From assembly GCF_030295745.1 (NCBI RefSeq), contig NZ_AP027291.1, positions 5,704,001 through 5,768,000 on the forward strand: DNA of 64,000 nt, written 5' to 3'. This DNA is from Mycolicibacterium sp. TUM20985. GTDB lineage: Bacteria > Actinomycetota > Actinomycetes > Mycobacteriales > Mycobacteriaceae. Made by a program: the position numbers and the translations under genes. A model generated the notes under the pieces. It searched no databases. It saw only the letters and a program-made list of their open reading frames with translations, and was not told where the DNA came from. Positions 33,965 through 42,885 of this stretch are shown here, piece after piece; within the stretch, counting starts at the first letter, position 1; the number at the start of each line of letters is the position of its first letter.

Positions 33965-33990
33965 GTAAGGCAAACGGCCGATCTCCTTAC
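33965..33990. promoter_or_regulatory. Inverted repeat in the pucR-mmsA divergent promoter
   Basis: GTAAGG and CCTTAC form a perfect 6-bp inverted repeat with a 14-base spacer. Each is associated with the sequence ACACATCGT, which occurs twice in the same orientation. It is a plausible PucR binding site for the divergent pair. Confidence 0.4.
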
Positions 33991-34036
33991 ACATCGTCGG
34001 GCGGCGTTGGCGGTGGCGGCACCAAGGATGAGAGCC

Positions 34037-35545
34037 ATGACACTCAGCACCCGCGTCCGCACCATCGCCCACTGGGCCGGTGGCAAGCACTTCGCCGGCT
34101 CCGGCGACCGCACCGCACAGGTGACCAACCCCGCGACCGGTCAGGTCACCGGCGAACTCGCCTTGGCCGACGCGAGCGACGCGCGGGCCGTCATCGACGT
34201 CGCAGGCGCGGCCTACCCCGCCTGGCGGGACACCTCGCTGGCCAAGCGCACGCAGATCCTGTTCGCCTTCCGGGAGCTGCTGAACGCCCGCAAGGGTGAA
34301 CTCGCCGAAATCATCACCAGCGAGCACGGCAAGGTCGTCTCCGACGCCCTCGGCGAGGTCAGCCGCGGTCAGGAAGTCGTCGAGTTCGCCTGCGGCATAG
34401 CACATTTGCTCAAGGGCGGCATGACCGAGAACGCTTCGACCAACGTCGATGTGGCATCGATCCGGCAGCCTCTCGGCGTCGTCGGCATCATCAGCCCCTT
34501 CAACTTCCCCGCCATGGTGCCGATGTGGTTCTTCCCCATCGCGATCGCCGCGGGCAACACCGTCGTCCTCAAGCCCAGCGAGAAGGATCCGTCCGCCGCG
34601 CTCTGGATCGCCGAGCTGTGGGCCGAGGCCGGTCTGCCCGCCGGGGTGTTCAACGTGCTGCAGGGTGACAAGGTCGCGGTCGACGAGCTCCTCACGAACC
34701 CGACCGTGAAGGCGATCTCCTTCGTCGGCTCGACGCCGATCGCGCAGTACGTCTACGCCACCGGCACACTGCACGGCAAGCGGGTCCAGGCGCTCGGCGG
34801 TGCCAAGAACCATGCGATCGTGCTGCCCGACGCCGACCTCGACCTGGCCGCCGACGCCATGATCAACGCTGGCTTCGGGTCGGCCGGCGAGCGCTGCATG
34901 GCGATCTCCGCCTGTGTCGCGGTCGGCCCGATCGCCGACGAGTTGGTCGCCAAGATCGCCGACCGCGCCAAGACGTTGAAGACCGGTGACGGCACACGGG
35001 ATTCCGACATGGGACCGCTGGTCACCAAGGCGCACCGCGACCGGGTGGCGTCCTACGTCGACGCCGGCGAGGCCGACGGCGCCACCATCGTCGTCGACGG
35101 CCGCGGAGTGTCGGTCGACGGTGACGAGGACGGCTTCTGGCTGGGGCCGACGCTGATCGACGACGTCACCCCCGACATGAGCGTCTACACCGACGAGATC
35201 TTCGGCCCGGTGCTGTCGGTCCTGCGGGTGGGCTCCTACGACGAGGCCCTGGCCCTGATCAACGCCAACCCTTACGGCAACGGCACCGCGATCTTCACCA
35301 ACGACGGCGGCGCCGCCCGGCGCTTCCAGAACGAGGTCGAGGTCGGGATGATCGGCATCAACGTGCCCATCCCCGTGCCCACCGCCTACTACAGTTTCGG
35401 GGGCTGGAAGAGCTCGCTGTTCGGCGACACCCATGCGCACGGCACCGAGGGCGTCCACTTCTTCACCCGTGGCAAGGTTGTCACCACCCGCTGGCTCGAC
35501 CCCAGCCACGGTGGTATCAATCTCGGCTTCCCGCAGAACGACTGA
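34037..35545 (+). CDS. mmsA: CoA-acylating (methyl)malonate-semialdehyde dehydrogenase, MmsA-type
   Basis: 502 residues. The aldehyde dehydrogenase fold shows ISPFNFPAMVPMWFFPIAIAAGNTVVLKPSE, FVGSTPIAQYVY and the catalytic Cys in GSAGERCMAIS (about C287). The usual general-base Glu is replaced in QALGGAKNHAIVLPDADL, and GVHFFTRGKVVTTRW ends it; these are hallmarks of the CoA-dependent MmsA group rather than ordinary ALDHs. It converts methylmalonate or malonate semialdehyde to propionyl- or acetyl-CoA plus CO2. Downstream is a beta-alanine-type aminotransferase, so malonate semialdehyde from beta-alanine is the likely substrate. Confidence 0.88.
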   Translation: MTLSTRVRTIAHWAGGKHFAGSGDRTAQVTNPATGQVTGELALADASDARAVIDVAGAAYPAWRDTSLAKRTQILFAFRELLNARKGELAEIITSEHGKVVSDALGEVSRGQEVVEFACGIAHLLKGGMTENASTNVDVASIRQPLGVVGIISPFNFPAMVPMWFFPIAIAAGNTVVLKPSEKDPSAALWIAELWAEAGLPAGVFNVLQGDKVAVDELLTNPTVKAISFVGSTPIAQYVYATGTLHGKRVQALGGAKNHAIVLPDADLDLAADAMINAGFGSAGERCMAISACVAVGPIADELVAKIADRAKTLKTGDGTRDSDMGPLVTKAHRDRVASYVDAGEADGATIVVDGRGVSVDGDEDGFWLGPTLIDDVTPDMSVYTDEIFGPVLSVLRVGSYDEALALINANPYGNGTAIFTNDGGAARRFQNEVEVGMIGINVPIPVPTAYYSFGGWKSSLFGDTHAHGTEGVHFFTRGKVVTTRWLDPSHGGINLGFPQND

Positions 35546-35565
35546 GTACGGAAGAGGTATTCGCC

Positions 35566-36951
35566 ATGAGCACCACCACCCCCACCGAGATCCTGCCGTC
35601 GGGACAGGACCTCGACACCGCGATCGCCGAGGGCGCCCACGCCTACGAACTCGACCGCCAGCACGTCTTCCACTCCTGGTCCGCGCAGGCGCAGATCAAG
35701 CCGATGACGATCGTGGCTGCCGACGGCTCCTACGTCTGGGACGGCGACGGCAACAAGCTGCTCGACTTCTCCTCGCAACTGGTGTTCACCAACATTGGGC
35801 ACCAGCACCCGAAAGTCGTTGCGGCCATTGCCGAACAAGCGGCCAAGCTGTGTACGGTGGCGCCTCAGCACGTCAATGCCGCGCGCTCCGAGGCGGCCCG
35901 GCTGATCGCCGAGCGCACCCCGGGCGACCTCAACCGGGTCTTCTTCACCAACGGTGGCGCCGACGCCGTCGAGCACGCCGTCCGCATGGCGCGGTTGCAC
36001 ACCGGCCGCTACAAGGTGCTGGCGCGGTACCGCTCCTACCACGGTGGCACCGACACCGCGGTCAACCTGACGGGCGACCCGCGCCGCTACCCCAACGACT
36101 ACGCCAGCAGTGGCGTCGTCCACTTCAACGGCCCGTTCCTCTACCGCTCGTCGTTCCACGCGGAGAACGAGCAGCAGGAGAGCGAGCGCGCGCTGGAGTA
36201 CCTGGAGCGCCTGATTCAGCACGAGGGCGCGACGTCGTTCGCGGCCATCATCCTCGAGTCCGTACCGGGCACCGCGGGCATCATGGTGCCGCCGCCGGGC
36301 TACATGGCAGGCGTCCGCGAGATCTGCGACCGCTACGGCATCATGCTCATCGCCGACGAGGTGATGGCGGGCTTCGGCCGGACCGGAAAGTGGTTCGCGA
36401 TCCAGCACTTCGACGTGGTGCCCGATCTCATGACGTTCGCCAAGGGCGTCACCTCCGGCTACGTGCCGCTGGGCGGGGTCGCGATCAGCGAGGCCATCTA
36501 CTCGACGTTCGCCGATCGCGCCTACCCGGGTGGACTGACCTACTCCGGCCATCCCCTGGCGTGTGCCGCTGCCGTCGCGACCATCAACGCCATGGAGGAC
36601 GAGGGCATGGTCGCCAACGCCGCGCGCATCGGTTCCGAGGTCCTCGGCCCGGGCCTGGCTGACCTTGCGGCCCGTCACCCGTCGGTCGGTGAGGTCCGGG
36701 GTCTTGGCGTGTTCCAGGCGATCGAGCTGGTGGCCAACCCGCAGACGCGGGAACCGCTGGCGCCCTACGGCGGCTCGAGTCCGGCGATGAATGCGGTGGT
36801 GGCGGCGTGCAAGTCCGGCGGCCTGCTGCCGTTCGCCAACTTCAACCGGATCCACGCGGTGCCCGCCTGCAACATCACCGACGAGCAGGTCGCCGAGGGT
36901 CTCGCGATCCTCGACGCGGCGTTGACGGTGGCCGACGGCTACGTGGTCTGA
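35566..36951 (+). CDS. Class III aminotransferase (beta-alanine/omega-amino acid type)
   Basis: 461 residues. PLP motifs are complete: VFFTNGGADAVEHAVRMAR, RYRSYHGGTDTAVNL, the cofactor Asp in LIADEVMAGFGRTGKW (about D264) and the Schiff-base Lys in MTFAKGVTSGYVPLGGV (about K293). The HSWSAQ-x-x-x-KPM start is typical of taurine/beta-alanine pyruvate aminotransferases. It follows mmsA by 20 bases in an operon; together they would convert an omega-amino acid such as beta-alanine to the semialdehyde and then acetyl-CoA. It differs clearly from the class III enzyme at 18643-19947. An IS30 element is inserted 40-50 bases after its stop. Confidence 0.88.
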   Translation: MSTTTPTEILPSGQDLDTAIAEGAHAYELDRQHVFHSWSAQAQIKPMTIVAADGSYVWDGDGNKLLDFSSQLVFTNIGHQHPKVVAAIAEQAAKLCTVAPQHVNAARSEAARLIAERTPGDLNRVFFTNGGADAVEHAVRMARLHTGRYKVLARYRSYHGGTDTAVNLTGDPRRYPNDYASSGVVHFNGPFLYRSSFHAENEQQESERALEYLERLIQHEGATSFAAIILESVPGTAGIMVPPPGYMAGVREICDRYGIMLIADEVMAGFGRTGKWFAIQHFDVVPDLMTFAKGVTSGYVPLGGVAISEAIYSTFADRAYPGGLTYSGHPLACAAAVATINAMEDEGMVANAARIGSEVLGPGLADLAARHPSVGEVRGLGVFQAIELVANPQTREPLAPYGGSSPAMNAVVAACKSGGLLPFANFNRIHAVPACNITDEQVAEGLAILDAALTVADGYVV

Positions 36952-36992
36952 GTTTCGGTCGCCGACCGTGTGGCCTGTGGCGGAGACTCTCG

Positions 36993-38311
36993 GGGCGGTT
37001 TCAAGGGATCGATGCAACACCCTTCTGCTCGAGGAGTGTTGTGATGGGATCTCATGCGATTCAGCCGGTGACGGTGAGTGCGTTTTGGGGGCAGGTTCGG
37101 CTGGGTTTTGGTCCGGCTGAGGCTGCGGTCATTGTCGGCGTGTCGCTCGGGGCGGCGCGGAAATGGTTGACCGACGCTGGTGGCGTGAAACCACGTGTGC
37201 ACGAACCCAAGACGGATGGGCCACGACCCCGACTGACCGTGTCGGAACGGATCGAAATTCAGGTCGGTGTGGGCCGCAATGAGTCCCTTCGCTCGATGGG
37301 GCGACGACTGCATAGGCCAGCCTCGACGATCAAACGCGAGTTGGATCGCAACGTCGAGAACCGCTACGACGGACGTGCGTCGGGTTATCGACGCAAGGAG
37401 GCCTTCGGAGCCCGTCAAAGCGGCATCAGCTCGACGGTGCGTTACGACGCGTTGGCAGGTGAACGGTCAGCCGCGAGGCGGGCGCGGCGCCCCAAGGTGC
37501 GCAAGTTCGCCGTCGCTGACACGTTGCGTGATGAGGTGCAGACTCGGTTGGAGCTGCGTCACAGTCCGCGCCAGATAGCCAGGCGGTTGCGCATCGACTT
37601 TCCCGACGATCTGGAGATGTGGGTGTCACACGAAGCCATCTACCAGGCCATTTACGTTCAAGGGCGGGGGTCGCTGCGCCGGGAATTGCACCAGTGCTTG
37701 CGGACCAAGCGAGCGATCCGCCGGCCTCGGCATCAGCCCGGGACCCGGCGCGGCCGCATTCCGGGGATGGTCAACATTAGTGAACGCCCGGCCGAGGTCG
37801 CCGATCGCGCGGTACCCGGGCACTGGGAGGGTGACCTGATCATCGGCAGCACCACATCGGGATCGGCGATCGGCACCCTGGTGGAACGCTCCACCCGTTT
37901 CGTGATGCTGCTGCATCTGCCCGACAACCACGGTGCGGTCGCGGTTCAGGACGCCATCGTGGAGAAGATGACCGAGCTGCCCGAGCATCTACGCCGTTCC
38001 TTGACCTGGGATCAGGGCAAGGAGATGGCCAATCACCTTGCCATCGCCGTCGCAGCCGATCTCGACATCTATTTCTGCGATCCGCACTCTCCTTGGCAAC
38101 GGGGCACCAACGAGAACACCAATGGGCTTCTGCGTCAATACTTTCCGAAGGGAACCGACTTATCGCTGCACGGTCCCGGGATCTTGGACAATGTCGCAGC
38201 CGAACTCAACGGCCGTCCCCGCGAAACCCTGAACTGGAGAACACCCGCCGAAGCACTCAACGAACTACTCTCAAAACCGCCAACTGTTGCATCGACCGCC
38301 TGAATTCGCCC
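36993..38311 (+). mobile_element. IS30-family insertion sequence
   Basis: A single transposase gene is bounded by imperfect terminal inverted repeats. The left end at about 36994-37019 and the right end at about 38285-38310 match at 21 of 26 positions by eye, including an identical inner block TCGATGCAACA. The right repeat contains the transposase stop codon, as is common for IS30 elements. No clear short target duplication could be fixed at the outer edges, so the exact ends are uncertain by a few bases. It lies between an aminotransferase gene and a DUF4189 gene and breaks neither. Confidence 0.8.
37044..38303 (+). CDS. IS30-family transposase
   Basis: 419 residues. An N-terminal helix-turn-helix region (VRLGFGPAEAAVIVGVSLGAARKWL) is followed by the IS30-type second HTH (SLRSMGRRLHRPASTIKREL, then SPRQIARRLRIDFPDD and WVSHEAIYQAIYVQGRGSLRREL). 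The DDE catalytic core is visible: first Asp in GHWEGDLIIG, second in LTWDQGKEMANH, Glu in RGTNENTNGLLRQYFPKGTDL. The frame is intact, so the enzyme may be active. Transposition by IS30 proteins goes through a circular intermediate. The third-position GC is somewhat lower than in the neighbours, as expected for an acquired element. Confidence 0.92.
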   Translation: MGSHAIQPVTVSAFWGQVRLGFGPAEAAVIVGVSLGAARKWLTDAGGVKPRVHEPKTDGPRPRLTVSERIEIQVGVGRNESLRSMGRRLHRPASTIKRELDRNVENRYDGRASGYRRKEAFGARQSGISSTVRYDALAGERSAARRARRPKVRKFAVADTLRDEVQTRLELRHSPRQIARRLRIDFPDDLEMWVSHEAIYQAIYVQGRGSLRRELHQCLRTKRAIRRPRHQPGTRRGRIPGMVNISERPAEVADRAVPGHWEGDLIIGSTTSGSAIGTLVERSTRFVMLLHLPDNHGAVAVQDAIVEKMTELPEHLRRSLTWDQGKEMANHLAIAVAADLDIYFCDPHSPWQRGTNENTNGLLRQYFPKGTDLSLHGPGILDNVAAELNGRPRETLNWRTPAEALNELLSKPPTVASTA

Positions 38312-38438
38312 GGGCTTTTCGACCGCAGGCCACACGCTCGGTGAAAACCAGAAAAAAAGTGTGCGAAGTGCGGGGGTCAATCACCCCTAGCTGGTGAACG
38401 CGGCCCAACGGGGGCGGCGAACACCACGGGAGATCGAC

Positions 38439-38861
38439 ATGACCACCACCCCGCACACCTCGCGTCGCCGTCTCGCCGCAGCAGCCCTGCTCATCAGCGC
38501 TGGCGCCGGTATGGCTGCGATGGCCGGCCAGGGCACGGCAGCCGCCTCGCCGACGACGGTGCCCGCACCTCCGCCGACGTCGGATCGATACGTCGCGATC
38601 GCCTACGGGCCGAGCATCCAGTTCACCGGCGTTTCCATCAATACGACCCAGCAGGCCGCGTCCAGCGAGGCGGTGTACCGGTGCAGCTCGAAGGCTCGCG
38701 ATTGCCAGGTCGTCGTCGTGGCGAAGAACGGCTGCGCTGCGCTGGCGGTAGATGGCACGCGCTTCTTCGGCGGCATCGGTCCCAGCTACGCCGCAGCCAA
38801 CGGCGACGCCCGGCTCGGGCTCTTCAACTCGGGCACGATCAAGGCGAACCAGTGCGCCTAG
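38439..38861 (+). CDS. DUF4189-type exported protein
   Basis: 140 residues starting at an ATG preceded by GGGAGA. The N-terminus has basic residues (SRRR) and a hydrophobic core ([19 protein letters not shown]), with a cleavage site likely after GTAAASP near residue 34. The mature domain has YVAIAYGPS, the alternating [30 protein letters not shown] and a C-terminal Cys (ANQCA). The pattern CSS-x-x-x-x-DC-V-x-x-x-x-x-GCAALA is the DUF4189 signature, with two probable disulfides. Proteins of this type are small secreted beta-rich domains of unknown function. It stands alone downstream of the IS element. Confidence 0.8.
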   Translation: MTTTPHTSRRRLAAAALLISAGAGMAAMAGQGTAAASPTTVPAPPPTSDRYVAIAYGPSIQFTGVSINTTQQAASSEAVYRCSSKARDCQVVVVAKNGCAALAVDGTRFFGGIGPSYAAANGDARLGLFNSGTIKANQCA

Positions 38862-38916
38862 TTCGTCTTCGGTCGCCGAGGCGGGCGTAGCCGCGAAATG
38901 TGGGTATGCGGTCTGC

Positions 38917-40356
38917 ATGGCCACGGCGACTGAATACGACCTGATCGTTATCGGCTCCGGCCCCGGTGGCCAGAAGGCAGCCGTGGCCGCGGCCAAACTC
39001 GGCAAGACGGTGGCAGTGGTCGAGCACGGCCACATGCTCGGCGGTGTGTGCGTGAACACCGGCACCATCCCGTCGAAGACCCTCCGCGAGGCCGTGCTGC
39101 ACCTCACCGGGATGAACCAACGCGAGCTGTACGGCGCCAGCTATCGCGTCAAGGAGAAGATCACCCCCGCCGATCTCCAGGAGCGCACCTCGCACGTCAT
39201 CACCCGGGAGATCGACGTCATCCGCGACCAGCTGGTGCGCAACCACATCGACCTGTTCACCGGCCACGGCCGCTTCATCGATCCCAACACGGTTCAGGTG
39301 GAGGGACCGGTCGACGCCGAACATCGCACGCTGACAGGCGAATTCATCGTCATCGCGACGGGCACCACACCCCGTCGGCCCGACGGTGTCGACTTCGACG
39401 ACGAGCGGGTGCTGGACTCCGACGAGATCGTCAGCCTGAACTTCATTCCGACCTCGATGGTGGTCGTCGGTGCAGGCGTCATCGGTATCGAGTACGCGTC
39501 GATCTTCGCCGCGCTCGGGAGCAAGGTGACGGTGATCGAGAAGCGCGACACGATGCTGGACTTCTGCGATCCGGAGGTCGTCGAGGCCTTGCGCTTCCAT
39601 CTGCGGGATTCGGCGGTCATGTTCCGGTTCGGCGAGGAGGTGACCAGTGTCGACGTCTCCGAAACCGGCACCCTGACCACACTGGCCAGCGGTAAGCAGA
39701 TCGCCGCCGAGGCGGTGATGTACTCCGCCGGTCGCACGGGTCGCACCGACGGGCTGGACCTCGAGGCGGCGGGGCTGCAGACCGACGATCGCGGCCGCAT
39801 CCAGGTGGACGAACAGTTTCGCACCAAGGTCGACCACATCTTCAGCGTCGGAGACATCATCGGCTTCCCGGCACTGGCCGCGACGTCGATGGATCAGGGC
39901 AGGCTGGCGGCGTGCCACGCGTTCGGCGAACCAGCGAACGACATGACGGCACTGCAGCCCATCGGCATCTACACGATCCCGGAGGTGTCCTTCGTCGGCG
40001 CCACGGAGTCGGAGCTCACCCGGGACTCCATCCCGTACGAGTTCGGGGTGTCCCGGTACCGCGAACTCGCCCGCGGTCAGATCGCCGGGGATTCCTACGG
40101 CATGCTCAAGCTGCTGGTGTCGACCGAGGATCGGAAGCTGCTCGGCGTCCACATCTTTGGCACCGCCGCCACCGAGCTGGTACACATCGGTCAGGCGGTG
40201 ATGGGCTGCGGCGGAACGGTGGACTACCTCGTCGACGCCGTCCTCAACTACCCCACGTTCTCCGAGGCCTACAAGGTGGCCGCCCTCGACGTGATGAACA
40301 AGATGCGGGCCGTGCGCGTCTTCCGCGGGGAGGAGCCGGCGCCCGTCGGCGAGTAG
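38917..40356 (+). CDS. sthA: Soluble (Si-specific) NAD(P)+ transhydrogenase
   Basis: 479 residues. [20 protein letters not shown] binds FAD. The region of the usual redox disulfide reads [19 protein letters not shown], where the second Cys of the dihydrolipoamide-dehydrogenase pattern is Thr. That replacement is the mark of the soluble transhydrogenase. [27 protein letters not shown] binds NAD(P), and the C-terminal dimer domain contains TYPEVSFVG-like [14 protein letters not shown] and [16 protein letters not shown]. It exchanges reducing equivalents between NADPH and NAD in the cytosol. The start is at the ATG preceding [12 protein letters not shown]; upstream in-frame sequence belongs to the neighbouring gene. 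Confidence 0.92.
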   Translation: MATATEYDLIVIGSGPGGQKAAVAAAKLGKTVAVVEHGHMLGGVCVNTGTIPSKTLREAVLHLTGMNQRELYGASYRVKEKITPADLQERTSHVITREIDVIRDQLVRNHIDLFTGHGRFIDPNTVQVEGPVDAEHRTLTGEFIVIATGTTPRRPDGVDFDDERVLDSDEIVSLNFIPTSMVVVGAGVIGIEYASIFAALGSKVTVIEKRDTMLDFCDPEVVEALRFHLRDSAVMFRFGEEVTSVDVSETGTLTTLASGKQIAAEAVMYSAGRTGRTDGLDLEAAGLQTDDRGRIQVDEQFRTKVDHIFSVGDIIGFPALAATSMDQGRLAACHAFGEPANDMTALQPIGIYTIPEVSFVGATESELTRDSIPYEFGVSRYRELARGQIAGDSYGMLKLLVSTEDRKLLGVHIFGTAATELVHIGQAVMGCGGTVDYLVDAVLNYPTFSEAYKVAALDVMNKMRAVRVFRGEEPAPVGE

Positions 40357-40394
40357 GCGCACCCGCACCCGGGGTCGATGACAGGATCGTGGGC

Positions 40395-41147
40395 GTGCCC
40401 GAGCCCGTCAGTTTCCCCAGCAGCACCGGTCCCCTCCTGCGCGGAGTCATCGACCTTCCCGTCGGCGAGCCCCGCGGGTGGGGTGTCTTCGCCCACGGCT
40501 TCACCCTTGGCAAGGACAGCCCGGCGGCGAGCCGGATGTGCAAACAGCTCGCGGCCGACGGCATCGGGATGCTGCGCTTCGACAACCTCGGCCTCGGTGA
40601 TTCCGAAGGTGATTGGGGCGACGGTTCCTTCTCGCACAAGGTCGCCGACACCGTCCGCGCGGTCGAGGTCTTGAACGACGCCGGTCGCGAGGTGCACCTC
40701 CTCGTCGGGCACTCCTTCGGCGGGGCGGCGGCGATCGCGGCCGCCCACGAATGCGACACCGTGGCCGCCGTGGCCAGCGTCGGCGCGCCCTACCAACCCG
40801 CTCACGTCGAGCAGAACTACGACGCCCTGGTCCATCGGATCGAGGCCTTCGGCGAGGCGGCGCTCCTGATCGGCGGCAAGGCATTGACGCTGAAACGGCA
40901 CTTCCTCGACGACGTCCGCGCGGCCGATCTGCACGAGCGGATCCGCACGCTGCGACGGGCGCTGCTGGTGATGCACTCGCCCACCGACAACACCGTGGGC
41001 ATCGCGAATGCGAGCGAGATCTTCCGGGCCGCCCGCCACCCGCGCAGCTTCGTCTCCCTCGAGGGTGCCGACCACCTCCTCACCGAGAAGAACCAGGCCG
41101 CTCGCGCCGCCCGCATCATCAGCGCGTGGGCCGACCCCTACCTCTGA
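40395..41147 (+). CDS. Alpha/beta hydrolase
   Basis: 250 residues from a GTG at 40395 (GTG at 40389 also possible). The hydrolase core has VFAHGFTLGKDSPAASRMCKQLA (oxyanion region), MLRFDNLGLGDSEGDW, the nucleophile elbow VGHSFGGAAAIAA, the Asp in LLVMHSPTDNTVGI and the His in LEGADHLLTEK. The wording of the GDSEG and NxVxD region resembles the hydrolase half of OsmC-hydrolase fusion proteins; no OsmC domain follows here. A cytosolic serine hydrolase or esterase is likely. It lies 26 bases upstream of a 2-hydroxyacid dehydrogenase, in the same direction. Confidence 0.85.
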   Translation: MPEPVSFPSSTGPLLRGVIDLPVGEPRGWGVFAHGFTLGKDSPAASRMCKQLAADGIGMLRFDNLGLGDSEGDWGDGSFSHKVADTVRAVEVLNDAGREVHLLVGHSFGGAAAIAAAHECDTVAAVASVGAPYQPAHVEQNYDALVHRIEAFGEAALLIGGKALTLKRHFLDDVRAADLHERIRTLRRALLVMHSPTDNTVGIANASEIFRAARHPRSFVSLEGADHLLTEKNQAARAARIISAWADPYL

Positions 41148-41173
41148 CCCGCGGTGTGCCTAGCGTGGGAGAG

Positions 41174-42106
41174 GTGACCGCCACCGATGAGCCGCGCCTG
41201 AAAGTCCTCGTTCCCGACGACCTCGGCATCGACCTGCCGCCGCGCTCGGCTGGCATCGATGCCGCCCACTACCGGCCCGGGGAACCGTGGCCGCCCGACT
41301 ACGCGGATGCCGAGGTGGTCGTGGTCGGCTTCGACGATGCCGAGGCGACGGGGGTCAGGTTCGTCGACCTGCCGGCGCTACGGCTGGTGCAGACGCTCAA
41401 CGCGGGGTACGAGCAATGGCTTCCGCATCTGCCCGACGGGGTTCAGCTGTCCAATGGCCGCGGTGCACACGGCGGCTCGTCGGCCGAGTGGGTGGTGGCC
41501 GCCCTCCTGTCCATCTACCGGGAACTGTCGCTGTTCGGCGCCCACCAGTCCGACGGCGTGTGGGCCCCGAAGGACACCGAGACGTTGATCGGCAAACGGG
41601 TCCTCGTCCTGGGGGCGGGGGATCTGGCCGTCAACCTCGCCGCCCGACTCACACCGTTCGAGACCGACGTGATCCTGGTCGGTCAGCGGGCGCGGGACGG
41701 GGTGCTCGCCATGGCCGACCTCGACGACGTGCTGCCCACCGCCGACGCGGTGGTCGCCATGCTGCCCGACACCGAGTCGACCCGGCACGTCGTCGACGGC
41801 GACTTCCTCGGCAAACTGCGCGACGGCGCCATCGTCGTCAACGCCGGCCGGGGCGGCGCGGTGGACACCGACGCGCTGCTCGCCGAGCTGAACTCGGGCC
41901 GGCTGCTGGCCGCGCTCGACGTCACCGATCCGGAGCCGCTCCCGGCGGGTCACCCGCTGTGGTCGGCTCCGGGCCTGCTGCTGACCCCGCACGTCGCGGG
42001 TAGCACCGCGGGGGCCTGGGCCAGGGCCTGGCGTGTCGCACTCGATCAGATCGAGGTCTTCGCCGCGGGCGGTCGCCCCCCGAACCTGGTGGTCGGCCCC
42101 GGATAG
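41174..42106 (+). CDS. D-isomer-specific 2-hydroxyacid dehydrogenase family protein
   Basis: 310 residues from a GTG with GGGAG in front. The catalytic-domain start is VLVPDDLGIDLPP. The NAD domain shows GKRVLVLGAGDLAVNLAARL (GxGxxG variant G-A-G-D-L-A), VAMLPDTESTRHVVDG, IVVNAGRGGAVDTDALLAEL (active-site Arg) and ALDVTDPEPLPAGHPLW (Glu), then LLLTPHVAGST (catalytic His). All three catalytic residues are present. It would reduce a 2-keto acid with NAD(P)H; substrate unknown. It is slightly shorter than PGDH-type enzymes and lacks any ACT domain. Confidence 0.87.
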   Translation: MTATDEPRLKVLVPDDLGIDLPPRSAGIDAAHYRPGEPWPPDYADAEVVVVGFDDAEATGVRFVDLPALRLVQTLNAGYEQWLPHLPDGVQLSNGRGAHGGSSAEWVVAALLSIYRELSLFGAHQSDGVWAPKDTETLIGKRVLVLGAGDLAVNLAARLTPFETDVILVGQRARDGVLAMADLDDVLPTADAVVAMLPDTESTRHVVDGDFLGKLRDGAIVVNAGRGGAVDTDALLAELNSGRLLAALDVTDPEPLPAGHPLWSAPGLLLTPHVAGSTAGAWARAWRVALDQIEVFAAGGRPPNLVVGPG

Positions 42107-42200
42107 CGTCGACGCAGCCGAATGACGGGTGTATCTCGGTCCGATAGAGATGTGATGTCACGAATTCCAGTCGAGGGCAAGCACTGTCATCATCGGACGA

Positions 42201-42866
42201 GTGCCATCCAGACGTGCGACCAAGTCCGACAGCAGGCTGGCCGGCCGCCTGGCAGCAATCGCTTCCCTAGGCGCAGGGGTCATCCACTTGGCGGTAGTGC
42301 CGACGCACTGGCAAGAGTGGCTGCCTTCGGGGCTGTTCTTCGTCTCGATAGCGGTGTTCCAGTTGATCTGGGCGCGAATGGTACTTGCCAGGCCCACTAC
42401 ACCGGTGCTCGCCGCAGGGATCGCGGCCAATGTCTGCGCCGTCGCGATCTGGGCAATGTCGCGGACGGCCGGAGCGCCATTCGGTCCACACGCCGGCAAA
42501 CCCGAATTGGTACATGCCGCCGACCTCTGCGCGTTGTTGCTGCAGATCTATGTCGTGATGGGAGCCGGTTGGGTCTGGTACCGCGGCCACCGCCCAGAGC
42601 CGATCCCGGCATATGCGAACACGATCGTCCTTCTCGGCGGAGGTGCGTTCATCGCACTGGCATCTGCCGTCGGAGTGGCCTCTGGTCTCAGTCACGGCCA
42701 CCATGCACCGGCCGAGGCGGGACCCGATCACCACGGGACGAGCACCGAACAGGTCCACCAGCATTCCGGTGACCCAGCGCCCGCCATCTCACCGACGATG
42801 ATCGCTCCACAGCCCCCTGCACAGCCATTGCGTGATGCCCACGGCGACCATCACCACGACGAGTGA
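42201..42866 (+). CDS. Membrane protein with His-rich C-terminal tail
   Basis: 221 residues from a GTG. Five membrane helices are visible: LAAIASLGAGVIHLAVV, LFFVSIAVFQLIWARMV, PVLAAGIAANVCAVAIWAM, ADLCALLLQIYVVMGAGWVWY and TIVLLGGGAFIALASAVGVASGL. A tail of about 55 residues is rich in His (SHGHHAPAEAGPDHHG, HQHSGD, DAHGDHHHDE), suitable for binding metal. I do not recognise a named family, but this type of protein occurs beside DUF4396/copper-related genes. It converges on the DUF4396 gene, 19 bases apart, whose promoter carries a CsoR-like operator. A metal role is inferred from the tail and neighbour. Confidence 0.75.
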   Translation: MPSRRATKSDSRLAGRLAAIASLGAGVIHLAVVPTHWQEWLPSGLFFVSIAVFQLIWARMVLARPTTPVLAAGIAANVCAVAIWAMSRTAGAPFGPHAGKPELVHAADLCALLLQIYVVMGAGWVWYRGHRPEPIPAYANTIVLLGGGAFIALASAVGVASGLSHGHHAPAEAGPDHHGTSTEQVHQHSGDPAPAISPTMIAPQPPAQPLRDAHGDHHHDE

Positions 42867-42885
42867 CATCGAATTCCTGACGCGC

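Noticed and set aside
33248-35509. 753-codon open frame on the minus strand
   Set aside because: It is antisense to the well-supported pucR 5' end and mmsA genes and has no protein-family features; high GC produces long mirror frames.
35389-37020. 543-codon open frame on the minus strand
   Set aside because: Antisense to mmsA and the aminotransferase, with shadow-type composition.
38839-40368. 509-codon open frame on the minus strand
   Set aside because: It mirrors the transhydrogenase gene and has no recognisable domain.
40395-41147. OsmC-hydrolase fusion protein
   Set aside because: The hydrolase half is similar, but the frame stops before any OsmC domain and the next gene is a dehydrogenase.
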